From positions 248,001 through 312,000 of the forward strand of contig NW_023501041.1 in NCBI RefSeq assembly GCF_014066305.1: DNA of 64,000 bases, read 5' to 3'. The stretch comes from Letharia columbiana. Lineage: Eukaryota; Ascomycota; Lecanoromycetes; Lecanorales; Parmeliaceae. Made by a program: the position numbers and the translations under genes. Every line of letters starts with the position of its first letter. The stretch's first letter is position 1. This document shows positions 23,275-36,200 of the stretch, one piece after another. Under the pieces are notes generated by a model, which had not been told where the DNA came from, searched no databases, and saw only the letters and a list, made by a program, of their open reading frames with translations.

Positions 23275-24548
23275 TACAAGCAAGGGGCCCTTGGTGGAGG
23301 ATGACGAAAAGTAAGCCGGACCGCATGCCTCAGCCTCAGCCTCAGATGAAATTCCGACTAATTATTTTGAGCCTCGCGCAGATTACGGTCAAGATGGAAT
23401 TGGCCCCGTCAATGACTTGTGGCATGATGGTCATGGTGGTAACGATGATAACGGAGATTTCACCACCCTGGGCACTCAACCATCTGCTTAGCCCAAGCTC
23501 TCAAAGCGCGAGGGAAAAGGTTCAGGAGGTCGCAAGGCGGAGAACCACGCTGGAAATTGCGCTAGTTGTGCAAGAGAATTGGGCGTACGAGTATGCTATT
23601 ACATACTGAGGCGAAAATAGTACAGTCACAATAAGCTTGCCAATGTCACCATCAATTCAACCCACCCTCCCAGCCGATATCGTTTGCAAAGGCTTCGACG
23701 TGGGTCATTTCCAACCTCGTGTCAAAACACAATCCTCAATCAGCATTCCCAACTCCCCCATCCCATTCTACCGCCCCGTACATAACAATCCAGAGCCTAT
23801 GCGAACGAAACCTCAACACAGCACTACCTCTTCACCCCCGACAACCCATAGTCGCATGGACGAGGAGTACGTAACCATCAACCCTACAAACCGCATCCTT
23901 TCCCTTCCTTTCCTTTCCTTTCCATTCCTTTCCCTTACCCCTGAACGGAGTCGTCCAACTCGTGCACGTAACACAATACCGCAACGGACGTTCCCCCCCG
24001 CACACCACGTAAAAAACGGTAGTCTTCTCCACTCCGCTCCAGTCTGCTCCAGAGATCGTTCTATGCTCTGACAGATCGTCTGACGTCGCGGAGGTGAGGC
24101 ACGTGTTGGCTCTCGGATGTATACGTACGAAGGGGTTTTCCCCAGGGTCTTGGTGGTTACATACGGTGCGGCTTCGACGAATAAGGAGTTTGTTTGTTTG
24201 GTGAAGGGGCTGAGAATTATGATTAAGGTTTGATTCTAGTACATGATGGAATCCACCAGCGATATGTTGTATAACGAGATTATTCGGTGGGAGACCTGAG
24301 CGAGCGGGTGAGAAAAGATGTTCTTGTTATTTTTCTGTGTCGTTGCCAGACTTTCTGGCTAGCTTCTGGTACGGTGTAATGTCAACGCAGTAAAAATTTT
24401 AGCATCCTGTTGACCGGATCCTCTTGGCTGCTTGTTTGTATATACGATGCCTACAACTATTACAGACAGACAGGCTGGCGTTCCCAACCTACGGCCCCCA
24501 GCTCTTCGCCTATGTCGTCCTCGAGCTGCAGTACTGCAGCACAGGCCA
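23275..24548. other. Intergenic, possible relic exons only
   Basis: Apart from the possible continuation of the preceding frame up to about 23490, I see no gene. A pyrimidine microsatellite lies at 23897-23936. The sidA gene ends at 24549 from the other side, so its terminator should lie near 24400-24548. Confidence 0.5.
23897..23936. repeat. CCTTT/TTTCC pyrimidine microsatellite
   Basis: About 40 bases made of CCTTT-type units on the plus strand with small interruptions. A simple polypyrimidine tract, liable to slippage. Confidence 0.75.
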
Positions 24549-26046
24549 TCAAAGCTTTGCGCATCCCGATTTGCCTGGACCTGGACTCTGCATTGGGAAA
24601 ATTGCGTCCACCATCTCGCCTCCTCTCACGGCAAGGATTGAGAGGAGGCTATCGCTTAACTACGGGTGTCGATGGTCAGTCAATTGCTTGCCAGGATGGA
24701 TGCAGGAGTACGCCACTTACCCCATGACTATCCTCACAGCAGCCCTGCAACCAAATCCCACAATCACTTGCCACGGCGTCCTTGCGGAACTTGACCTTGT
24801 AGTTCCTTTCCACGGCATACCGATTCTCCCGAAGCAGATGCCGCGCAGGTTCCAACAGTGTCTCATGTCCATTCCGCTCGTACCCCGTTCCAAGCACCGC
24901 TAGATCGAAGCTCGAATCCGACATGGTAATTTCCCCGTTCGAAGTATTCTTCAGTTTCAGCCGTATCCGACGATCTGGACAGGTCTCAAACCCCACGACC
25001 TCCCGCCACGCCACGATCTTGTACTGCCATTTACTCTGGTCCGGCTCATGCAAGCGTTGGTGGTACATGCTCTCGTACATACGATCTAGAAGCTCGGGTC
25101 GTATTACTCCGTAGTTCGTTGCTTTGTCGCTCCAGGTGGTTTTCAGTCTTGATTCGGTGGGGAGATCGTAGAACATGTCAACGCGTTCGGGGTCGAAGAT
25201 CTCGTTCACACTAGAGAATCAGGATGCAATCAGTAGTGCTCGGATTGCAGGGTTGCGAAAGACCCACAAGGGACTATCGTCGCTGGGTTTGAGCGCAGAT
25301 GCTCCGGTGTAGAGAGTGATGTAGGAGTTTGGATATCGACTTTGCAAATCGTTGAAGATCTCGGCCGCACTTTGACCACCCCCAATAACAGCCACATTAT
25401 GTGCCTTGTTTGCATCTGTCAAGATACTGGGGGCAGCTTTTGAGTATAAAGAAGAATGGATAATCCGGCGGTCAAGACCGCCAGTTGAAAGCGCAGGCGG
25501 TATCCTGGGCTTCCCGCCTATAGCAACGACCACACTTCTCGCAGTGACGGTGTTTGTTTCGTTCGTCTCGACATTTCTGGAAAGCACCCGCCATGCCTGG
25601 ATGGGTCCCATGCGGTTCTCGGCCGGTGACACGCAGATGGTTTCGTGGCCGTATTGGACATCTTCTTCAAAGTGCGAAGCGCACCACGACATATAGTCAT
25701 TGTATTCCTCGCGCAGTGGAAGGAAAGTTGAGAGGTTCGTGAATGCGACGAGACGGTTCTTGGACTTGAGATAATTGACAAATGTAAATTTCGATCGAGG
25801 GTTCCGTAAAGTGGCCAGGTCTTTGAGGAAAGAGATCTGCATACGGGCATTCGGAAGGAGCATGCCAGCATGCCAAACGAAAGTCCGCTGTCTTTCTATG
25901 TATAGGACTCGAGCTTTGATTTCCCGGTCATGAAGAGCAATAGCGATGGCCAAAGACGCAGGCCCAAACCCGATACATACGAGATCATATTGATATTGGA
26001 GAGCTGCGCTAGTTTGAGAAGTGTGGTGGGCGGGTTCCGATAGCAT
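24549..26046 (-). CDS. sidA: L-ornithine N5-monooxygenase (SidA type)
   Basis: FAD- and NADPH-dependent hydroxylation of L-ornithine to N5-hydroxyornithine, the committed step of fungal hydroxamate siderophores. Exons 26046-25268, 25210-24721 and 24659-24549 give 459 aa. Intron 1 (GTGGGT..TAG) restores DDSPFVNEIFDPERV. Intron 2 (GTAAGT..GTAG) restores SHGLSDSLLSILAVR. Motifs are the FAD-binding GFGPASLAIA near the N-terminus, WHAGMLLPNARMQISFLKDL, the NADPH-binding GGGQSAAEIF, DMFYDLP, TNYGVIRPELLDRMYE and the C-terminal LGTGYERN. The ATG at 26046 is the first in frame, and the open frame continues upstream without an ATG; the N-terminus is slightly short for the family. Its partner is the NRPS at 48482 on the other strand; the two are divergent but 22.4 kb apart because of the retroelement block. 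Confidence 0.95.
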
Positions 26047-26191
26047 TGCGGCGTCTAATGTTGCAGAAGGTATCAGAGGAGAATCTACTCTAGACGCTTG
26101 GATGCTTGCCAAAAGCACGCTGTTCCTTGCTTGACAACTGTTTAAGTCAAATGATGGACAAGCGTGAATTGTAGATTTGGAACCGATACCG

Positions 26192-26197
26192 TTATCT
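26192..26197 (-). promoter_or_regulatory. Candidate GATA-factor site upstream of sidA
   Basis: TTATCT on the plus strand, AGATAA on the sidA strand, about 146 bases before the ATG. In context it reads ATGAGATAA, one base off the ATCWGATAA site of SreA-type iron repressors. A single short match, so weak on its own. Confidence 0.3.
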
Positions 26198-26199
26198 CA

Positions 26200-26526
26200 T
26201 TACAAGTTTCTTGAGCTCATGCCTAGCATTTCATGGCCTTTTCTTTGCGGACATGCAGTTGTTGTAATAGTAGTGCAAAATATGACTCTGTAGGGCATCG
26301 TGCATGTTTAGCTGCTTGATCGTCCGCCGCACTACTCGTATTTACTCGTACCCATCATTGTATACAAGTAATACTCGTATATTATGAATTCCATAAATAA
26401 CTGACCCAGCTACTCCAGGTCTTCTCAAAGGATAACTTTGAGAGAAATATTAATCTTATGCGACAGCATGTGGTTGTTATAAAAACTTTGTCACCCATCT
26501 AACTCCTTCATAAAGAAAAACAGTTC
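26200..26526. other. Upstream region of sidA
   Basis: No gene. Three copies of ACTCGTA occur between 26334 and 26380, and a GATAAC word lies at about 26431. The base composition is normal, with CA and TG present, in sharp contrast to what follows at 26737. Confidence 0.5.
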
Positions 26527-26740
26527 GCGACCGTTAAATTACACAAAACTTTAGAAAAGCCACTAGTCCCATTTGAGGTTTTGGGCACACCGTAACCGTT
26601 GAATTACGCAAAACTTTAGGAAATCCACTAGTCCCATTTGAGGTTTTGGGCACACCGTAACCGTTGAATTACGCAAAACTTTAGGAAAGCCACTAGTCCC
26701 ATTTGAGGTTTTGGGCACACCGTAACCGTTGAATTAAGCT
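26527..26740. repeat. 65-bp minisatellite at the edge of the AT-rich block
   Basis: About 3.3 tandem copies of a 65-base unit. The word CACTAGTCCC recurs at 26561, 26626 and 26691, exactly 65 apart. Copies differ at only a few bases, the first being the most diverged. Units are not RIP-mutated: they keep CA and TG. The array ends at GAATTAAGCTT, where the RIP-mutated DNA begins without transition. Confidence 0.9.
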
Positions 26741-29700
26741 TATTACTCGAAAGATTATTTAAAAAAAAATCTTTTATTTATATAAAGATTAATTTAGCTA
26801 AATTAAAGAAAAATCTAAGAAAAAAAAATATCTTTAATATACTAAAAGATATAAACTCTAGATTAAATCTTCTTTATACTTTTATTAATTTAATATTAGC
26901 TATAAATCTATTAACTCTAAATCTAGATAATAGATAAAGTTAAATTATTATAAATATATTATAAATATATTATTATTTAAAAGAACTTAAAAACTTCGAT
27001 AAGAAGATTCTAAATATTATTATATTATTCGTATAATATAAGAAAATACATTTTATCTTTAGAAGATATATTATTAAATCTAATTTAAGTTATATTAAAG
27101 TATAAATTATAAATAATATTAAAGAAGAGTTAATTATAATATTTATACTCATCGCTAATTAATAAGTTTTTTTAAAAAGCGCTATTAATACTATTAATAT
27201 TTAATATAATAAATTAAAAACTTTAATAAAAAGCTTTTAAACTACTAATTATAATATTTAAATATTTAAATAATAAAATAAAGAATTTAATTAGAATATC
27301 GCTTAAGCTAAGATAAAGATATTAATAATTATTATTTAGCTAAGTAATAGTAATAGCTAATTATTCTATAAGCGAGAAATAAATAATAAATTTCGAGATT
27401 TATATAATAGATATCGTATTAATATTATAGAATTTATTAAAAAGATAAGAAATTTAAATAAGACTTAAAGTATAAAAAGTAATAGTTAAAGAAGTAATAA
27501 TCTTATATATTAGCTAATTTAAAAACTTTCGAGAAGAAAAATATAAAGATTATATTTTATTAGCCGAATTTTCTTACTAATAATATTTATCAAAATTTAT
27601 ATTATAATTTTTTTATTACGAATCGCGTAAAGAATATAAAATAAAATAAATAATATTTTAATATTTTAAAACTTTATAATATTAATAATTAAAATAGTAG
27701 AATAGCTAGTATTAATATCTTAAAGCGAAATTTAGATAAAGCGCTATAATTATCTTTACTAAATTTAAAAAAATTAATTATATATAAAATTATTATAAGT
27801 TTATTACGTATAATATTATTAAAATAAGAGTAAACGAAGATATCTTAAATTTATATTAAATTATCTAAGAAATAATCGACGAACTAGATAATATATTTAA
27901 AATATATAATAAAATTATTAAATTAAATATTAAGATATTTAAATTTAAATTTAATATAAGAGTAATAAATAGAAAGAAATTATTTAAGAACTTTTATATA
28001 CGATCCTCTATAACTATTACTCTTTTAAGATATAGTAATATCTATAAAATATTTAATTTAAAACAATTAATCTTTATACGTCTAAAATATTAAATTTTAG
28101 AATAATCTTTTAATACTTATTAAGAATTAGTAATTTTTTTATAAGTATTAGATATAGATCTTTAAGCTATTATAATATATTAAATTTAAAGAGTAAAAAG
28201 AAAATAAATAAAATTAATAATAATTATAAAAAATTTACTTTCTTAAATAATTAGCGTAATTCTTTCTTTATTAAAAGAAATAATAATATTATTATTAAAA
28301 ATTCTCGTATATAAGAATATAAGTATCTTAAATTATTAAAAAATAGCATTTGAAAAGAAAGTAGATATTTTAAATATTTAAAAATTAGATATCATTTTAG
28401 CGATAATAGTAGTTTATATAAAAATATAGATTTATTAAATAAAAAAATAAATTAATATAATTTTAAAAATTATTAATATTAAGAAGAACGTCCTTACTAA
28501 ATTATATATAAAATTTAAAAATTTAAAAATCTTTAATTAAATCGCTATTAGAGATTAAAAGTTTTATATATAAAGATTAAAAGTTAGAAAGAGAAGAATA
28601 CTCGCTTTTATTCTCTATTCGCTTACACTATCGCTATTAGAATCTCTTTATAAATTAGATATTAATTAGATTTTTATAAAAAATTATTATATTAAAAGAA
28701 TAGATTAAGATTAATTATCTTTTTAAATATTAAGCTTTAATATTAAATTTTATAAATATATTTTTTATTAAATTTTATAAGCTATTTAAAGTAGTATTAA
28801 TATAATCTTATAAATTATAATTAGTCGATAATAAATTTATCTTTATATTTAAATATTATATATATAGTTTTAATAAAACTTATCTTAGAAAATTATATAA
28901 GAATTTTAATACTTTATTATCTTATTAGTAATTTAATATTATTTTAAATATATTATAATTAAAATAATATAACTGTTATCTATTCTTTAAATTTAAGATT
29001 ATTATATTTAATTTAAATTACTATATATAAACTTTTATTATTTAGAGTAATAATAAATTTTTAAAAAGAATTTAAATTATATAATAAAGATTATATTTAA
29101 AAAAAGAATATAGTAGAGATTTTTATCTATATCTTTATTAAGATAATTAAAAATTAGAAATTAAATTATTATTATATAGTCTTAAAATTTTAAATTTTTT
29201 AATTTTATTAATAAGAAAGTAGTTTATTATTAATATCGCCGTATTAAAATGAGATTATAGAATTTTTTATAAATTTAGAAAAACTCTTAATTATAAAATA
29301 GTTATAGAATAATTTTTATAATATATTACGAATAGCTGATATTAAAATCTTATTATAATTAATAAACTTTTCTTTATCGCTTTTTAATTTAAATTTTTAA
29401 AAACTTTTTTACTTCGAAGGTTTATGCTTTTAGAGATTAAATATTAGTTATAAAGAAATATATTAATAAGATATTAGAGAAAGGCTATATTAAATTAAAT
29501 ACTTCTTTTTATATAATACTTATTTTAATAATAAAGAAACTCGATAGAGGATTTAGATTATATATAAATTATAGAGCTTTTAACGTATTTATTATTTCTA
29601 ATTAAAATACTTCTTTATTAATTAAAGAGACTCTCGCTAAATTATACGCGATAAGAATATATAGTAAATTCGATATTATAATCGCTTTTAATAAAATTAG

Positions 29701-32679
29701 AGTAAAAAAGAATTATAAAGAAAAAATTATATTTCTTACTCGGTATAGCCTATTCGAATATATAGTAATATCTTTCGAATTATATAATATCTTTATTACT
29801 TTTTAGATATTTATTAATAATACCTTACGCGAATATCTAAATATATTCTATATTATCTATTTAGATAATATTCTTATTTATAATAATATTAAAAAGAAAT
29901 ATATTTAATATATAGAAAAGATATTAATTTTTTTTAATAAGCTAATCTTTATCTTAATATTAATAAATATAATTTTTATATTATTAAAATTAAATATTTA
30001 AGATTAATTATTATAATAAAAGAAGTAAAAATAGATATAAAGAAAATTAAAGCTATTACTTAATAGAAGAAATTTAGATATATTAAAGATATATAAATAT
30101 TCTTAGAATTCGCTAATTTTTATTAAAAGTTTATTATAAGATATTCTAAAATCGCTATATTTTTAATAAATTTTATTTATACTTAATAGAAGAAAAATTT
30201 TATCTATTTATAAATTTAAGAATATTCTAAATAACTCGCTTTTAAAATACTTAAGAAAGCTTTTACTATTATCTTTATATTTATTTATTTTAATTTAAAT
30301 AAAAAGACTTAGCTAGAAATAAACGCGTTTAATTTTATAATTATTATTATTCTATTATAAGAAGATAAAAATAAAATACTTAAATCTATAATATTTCTTT
30401 TTAAAAAGATATCTTCTATAAAGTATAATTATAATATTTATAATAAGAAACTTATAGCTATAATATAAATTTTTAAAAAATAATATTTTAAATTAATTAA
30501 TATTTTTATCGAGAACTTTATTAAAGTTATTTTAGATTATAAGAACTTATAGTACTTTATATTTTTTAAATAATTAAACTTTCGTTAAGTAAGATAGATA
30601 AAGTTTCTTTTCGAATTTAACTTTTATATTATTTATTATTTAAAAAAATAAAGTATTAAATTTAATAGCCTTACTCGATAAGTAAGAGATCTATCTAAAA
30701 ACGAGAATAACGATTATATTTATTATCGATATTATATAATTCTTAAAAATAATAATCTTAATAAAGATATTAAGAACGCTATATATCTTATTATTATACT
30801 TTTAAATAATATAAGAAAAAGTATTATCTCTTTAATTATAATATTATATAAATTTAGCGAATAAAATAATATTAATAATAATAAGTTTAATAAAGAATTA
30901 CTATTAGAGACTTCGATAGAGATTTCTTAAAAAAGATTTTTAGAAGAATTAAGAGAAGTCTTTATTATTAATATTTCTAAATTATTATATTAAATAAAGA
31001 ATACTTATAATTATAATAATATTATTTAAGAAATTATATAATTAAAGATATCTAAATAGAGAAAGCTACTACTTAAAATAATTAAGAATAATCTTAAATT
31101 AAAATTAGATAATTATTATTTTTATAACGAGTTATTATATATTAATAATAGATTATATATATTAGGCCTTAAAAATTATAAATTAAAATTATTAGATATA
31201 TTTATAACTCTTTATTTAAAGATAATATTAATAAATTATTAATTTATAATAGAGTAAGTAAGCTTTATTATTAACTAAAAATAATAAATTTTATTACTTA
31301 ATATATTAAGAGTTATTATATCTATAAGAGATCTAAAACTTATAAAAAGAGTAAATAAGATCTACTTAAATCTCTTTTTATTCTCGAATAATATTAATAA
31401 GATATTTCTATTAACTTTATTATATTATTATCTATTTATCTTAGATATAAGCGTTTTTATTAATATATTATAATAATTATAAATAGACTTAATAAGAAGA
31501 AGAAATTCGTTTTTTTAAACTTCTTAAAAGGTGAAGATAATAGTTTAAGCTTTTATCGAATTTATATAGTAAAAAAAAAAAAATTATTTATTATTATTTT
31601 AAATTAAGATATTTAATTTATAGTATATTTTTAGAGAAGATTATACGAAAGGATTAAGACTAAATCTAAGCTCTTTATTATATTTTATCTTAAAATTAAT
31701 AAATAAATAAAAAACGCTAACGCTATTTTAAAGTAATACTTTAGAGTTTATATTAATTATAATTAGACTAAATAAATAAATATATTATTATTAATAGAGT
31801 TTAAAATTATTTTTAATAAAAAACGCTTTATTAAGCGTATTACTATTTCTCTTTCTTAAAGAATATATTCCTCGCTTAAAAATAGAATTTTTTATTTTTT
31901 AAAATTAATCTATTAATTAAAGAGTAAAGAGAGATATTAAATTAGCTAATAAGTTTATCGAGAAGATAAATATTATAAAACGTTATTTAAAGAGTTAATT
32001 TAAATAATTATAAGCTTTTTTAAAAAAGTAAATTAATTAATATAAACTTTTAATATTAGAATTTAAAGTTAAAGATATAATTATATTTAATAGAGAAAAT
32101 ATTAAAATTATATAGTTTAATAAATTACTAGATTATAAAAATTTAAAATATTTAAAATTATTAAAGCTTTAAATATCTTCGTTTATAAGTTTTAGAATTT
32201 TTAATTTATATAAATAATATCTACTCTATCTTCTATTTATAACTATTTTATCTCGATAATAATAATTTATTATTAAGATAGATCGAGTCTTCGCTATTAT
32301 TTATCGATATTAATAAAGAAAATAAAATCTATAATATTAAAGAAATAGTTTAATTTAAATTAAAAAAATAAGAAAATAATTCTTTAATTAGTAAGAGAGA
32401 ATATTTAATATATAAAATTAGATATAAAGGCTTTAAGATTAAGAAAAATCTATTTTAATAATTATTTATAAATATAGTAGAATATTCGAATTTAATAGTA
32501 GATTTTTATTATTACTATCTCGAGATTATTAACTCTTATTTATTATTTAAATTTTTTTAAAATAGTTTTCTTTATTAGCGCTATTAATCTATAGTAATTA
32601 TATTAACTTATAAGAAAATCTTAAATTCGTAATAAAATACTAAGTTAACGTATTTAAGAATATTACTTTATATATATTT
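26737..32679 (+). mobile_element. Ty3/gypsy-like retroelement A, left copy (5'-truncated, RIP-degraded)
   Basis: Conceptual reading of the plus strand shows the remains of pol. The reverse transcriptase core reads YLDNILIY at 29858-29881, with the second Asp lost by a G-to-A change. The RNase H region at about 30241-30360 resembles FKILKKAFT..NKKT, then LEINAF, with a TGG-to-TAG stop between. Integrase-like text lies around 31370-31480. The order RT, RNase H, integrase points to Ty3/gypsy. It aligns base by base, with transitions, to the reverse complement of the right copy. It starts at 26737, where the right copy (near 45755) continues, so the 5' part is missing. No 5' LTR is seen. Confidence 0.85.
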
Positions 32680-32693
32680 AGATATATACAAAG
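32666..32693. repeat. Palindromic centre of the inverted duplication
   Basis: From CTTTATATATATTT to ATATACAAAG the sequence is a nearly perfect palindrome centred at about 32679/32680. The flanks 32316-32679 and 32680-33051 are inverted copies of each other with no spacer, so the two element A copies meet exactly end to end. Confidence 0.85.
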
Positions 32694-33051
32694 TAACATC
32701 CTTAGATATATTAACTTAATATTCCATTACGATATCGAGGTCTTCTCATAAATCGATATAGCTACTATAGATTAGTAGCGCTAATAGAGAAGATTATTTT
32801 AAAGGTCTTTTAAATAATAAATAAGGGCTAACGATCTCGGGGTGATAATAATAAAAGTCTATTACTAGATTCGGATATCCTACTATATCCGTAAATAATT
32901 ACTAGAATAAGTTTTCCTCGATCTCGAAGTCTTTATATCTAATTTTATATATAAGATATTCTCTCTTACTAATTAAGAAATTATTTTTTTATTTATCTAG
33001 CTTAAATTAAACTATTTCTTTAATATTATAGATTTCTTCTTCTTTTATTAA
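32680..33051 (-). mobile_element. Retroelement A, right copy, 3'-terminal part
   Basis: Reverse complement of 32316-32679 with scattered C/T and G/A differences. For example, TCTCTTACTAATTAAG near 32970 mirrors the left CTTTAATTAGTAAGAGAG. This is the 3' end, possibly an LTR, of the inverted copy. It is cut at 33051 by the insertion of element B, and its continuation starts at 40138. Confidence 0.8.
33047..33051. repeat. Candidate 5-bp target-site duplication, left
   Basis: ATTAA directly before the TG of the left LTR of element B, matched by ATTAA at 40138-40142 directly after the right LTR. The host sequence in the left arm of element A (around 32309-32313) has one copy, consistent with duplication. 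The AT-rich context weakens the match. Confidence 0.55.
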
Positions 33052-33295
33052 TGTGAGAGCGTAGTTTACTAGCAGTCAGCTAGCGAACATAGACTATAAA
33101 AGACGTAGTGTCGTTATGAAGTTTAATAGTATATTTGATAGTAGAACTAATCTCTAAGAAATACTAAAACTTCGGGGTATACGAAGTAGACCTATATCCG
33201 CTAAGCCCCTAAGTATATGAGATATATTATTAAAACTAGACTCTAAAAGGAACTCTAACGTAGAATATACGATATCGGCGCCTTAGCGTAAGTAG
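33052..33295 (-). repeat. Left LTR of element B (3' LTR)
   Basis: Starts TGTGAGAGCG on the plus strand and shares long identical runs with 39900-40137, such as AGTAGACCTATATCCGCTAA and GTAGAACTAATCTCTAAG. Differences are transitions. The inner end near 33270-33295 is blurred; I place it by alignment only. Confidence 0.85.
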
Positions 33296-36200
33296 CGCTA
33301 AGGCCTATAACGCATTAGGTCTAATAATTACCTCTTCTTCTAGGCTCTAATCTCTTAAGCGCCTAAATAAAGATAGAACGCTTATTAAAAAACCTTTAAA
33401 CTCTAATAGAGAAATAAGAGAAAAGAGTTAATTCGTTAAGATTACGATATCGTTTCGATAACGCGATAGAATTAATCTTTACGCGCCGTAGGCGCGTTAT
33501 TAATATATTATATAATAATATTAATACTATCTTCGAGAATAATATCGCTTTTATAATATTAATTAATAATAATCTATAGTAAATTAACGCGCTTAGTATT
33601 AGCGTTTCTATAGCGCTAGTTAAAAGCTTCTATAGCGAATAATATTAGATTTAAAAACTTATAATAAAATCTCGAAAACTTAATAAATAAAGAAGAGAGA
33701 AGAGTTTCTCTATAGATAACGTCGTTTTTATAGCGTATTACGTTTATAGCGAAGCAACGTAATAATAATCTTTATTATAGAGATTCGAAGGGAGTAATTA
33801 ATAGAGTAACGCGTTCGCGATAATATTCTCGATTATTAATTAATAATAGTAGAAATAATAATAATAGCTAGGCGACGCGGTTCTATAGATAATAGCAAAA
33901 TATTACCGCGTCGCTACTATCTATATTACTAGATATTACCCGCTAGTATTAGCGCTATAATAAAGAATATAAAAACTCCTTTCAAATTATTTATTTTTAT
34001 TCTTTATAACTTCTAACGCCCCTCTTATAAGTGCTTACTCTAGCGCTATAACGTCGATATTAATACTAATATAAATATAGTATATCTTATTATATTAGTA
34101 GTCTACTTCTCTTTATTATAAGTATCTTACTATTATTAATCGCGTCGATACGTAGATTAATAATTTTATAGTATCCTTTTTTAATAATAATAATAACTTT
34201 AATAGTAAGTATATAGTCGCCTTATAGGCGCGACTACTAACCCTTAACTATTCCCGCCATTATCGCTTTATATACGTAACTACTAATAAGTTCTAATATC
34301 TAATTTATTATATAGAACTTACTTTTATTAAGACGACGATTTATATATTTAAGATAAGTCTTTCTTCTATAATAACTATAAAGTCGAAAGGCGCGATATT
34401 AATCGCTATATTAAAATCCCTCTATATCTTTAAGCGTAGATAAGAAAATTAATATAGCGCTATCGCCGCGTTAGATAATCTTAAAAGCTATCTTATCGAT
34501 AGACTAAGCTCAATAAGAAGATTACTTAATAATATAAATTATAGAGATATACGATAGCGACGACTTCGGCCGCCTTTATTATAATTATAGATCTTTAAGG
34601 CTAGCTTATAGCGGTATATAAGCGTATAGAGAAATTAAAGAAAATAAACGAGTTATTAGAGAAGAAGCTTAAGAGCCTTCGTCGATATACGGCGAACGTC
34701 GATAAATATTAACTCGAAGACTATACTTTAATTATCTTCTCATTAAAAAATTAGATCGATAAACTCGATCTAATCTCTAACGCTAAGATAGCGGAGAATA
34801 TTTAAATAACGACCTTTTTTTAGTAATAGCGCTAGCGTAAGATTTCTAGATAGTTCTTTAATGACTATCTTAAGTAAAAATACGTCTATATTAATAGTAT
34901 ATACTCTAATATAATAAACTCTCTTTATAGTAGAGTTTAGTAGATAGTTAAATAATATAATTATTTTATTAATTTATATCTTAATAATAGTAAGTATAGA
35001 GAAGTATACGCGTAGTATAAGTATTATCTAGAAATATATCTAATCTAGTCGATAATTATATCTTATTTTATCGCCTCCGCTTACTCGCCATTAATTTATA
35101 TAATTAATCGAGCTCTTTAATAATAAGAGACTTATTATTTATTACTTAATACTTACGCTTACTACTCGTCTACTTATAGACTTAAATTAGCTCGCTAATA
35201 TTAATAAGTTTATTATCTAATAGTTATTAATTATACTCTTCGCCTTAATTAGTTTATTTAACTTTATATTAAACGCCTTTCTTATACTTAATCTTATTAA
35301 TAATTTCTTTAATCTTTTAAAGCTTATCGTTATTAATAAGATCGAAAGTTTATATAAAGGCTTTCGCTATATTATTATAATCGCGAAGATAATAAGACTT
35401 AAATAACGATATATAAAAGATATTATAAATTCTATACGTCGAGAATAGAAGTAGATAATATATCTACGCCCCTATCTTATCTATAATTTAAAATAATTTT
35501 ATAAATTTATAAGATAACTTCTTACTTAGACGTTTCTACTTTAGATTCTTAATCGCTAATATTACTAAATCGCTTATCTTATAGCTTTAAGATTAATATA
35601 TTTTATTATAATACTTAAACTAAGCCGTAATAGCGCTGCGAAAGCGCTTTACTATCTTATCTCTTAATACTTATAACTTCTTTATTCTATTATTTATAGC
35701 GGGTATCTCCCCCTCGATAAAGTTATTCTCAATCTCTTAATAAATTTTAGAATAATATTTATATATTAGAAAGAACGATATCGTTTTAATAAAGGAATAC
35801 TAACTATTTATATAAGCGAACTCTATTATTAATAGTTATTTCGCTTAAACATTTTACTTATCGTTAGCGAATACGCGTAAGAAGTATTCTAGCATCTAAT
35901 TTTATCGCTTAGTCTACTTATCGATTTACGAGTGAAAGGCGATACTTAGACGCCGCTTAATTTTAAAATAAAAGTAAATAGCGAACTAGAAACTATTAAT
36001 AAATATAGAGCCTCTATTATTAATAATATCGTTTAATATACTATAGCGATATACTATTTTAAAATAAAATACTTTCGCTAGCTAAGCGATATCGATCGTA
36101 GTAGATATAGAAATATATCTTATTATTTTTATAAATCGATTTACTATAACTAGAATAGTATCGTAGATAATACTCTTATACTTACTCGCTAATAAGTCGA

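Noticed and set aside
25219..26118. Longer sidA N-terminus starting at 26118
   Set aside because: That start is GTG. The ATG at 26046 is the first ATG in frame and leaves the FAD motif at a normal distance.
26527..26740. 65-bp repeats as a CRISPR array
   Set aside because: The units are contiguous, with no variable spacers, and the genome is fungal.
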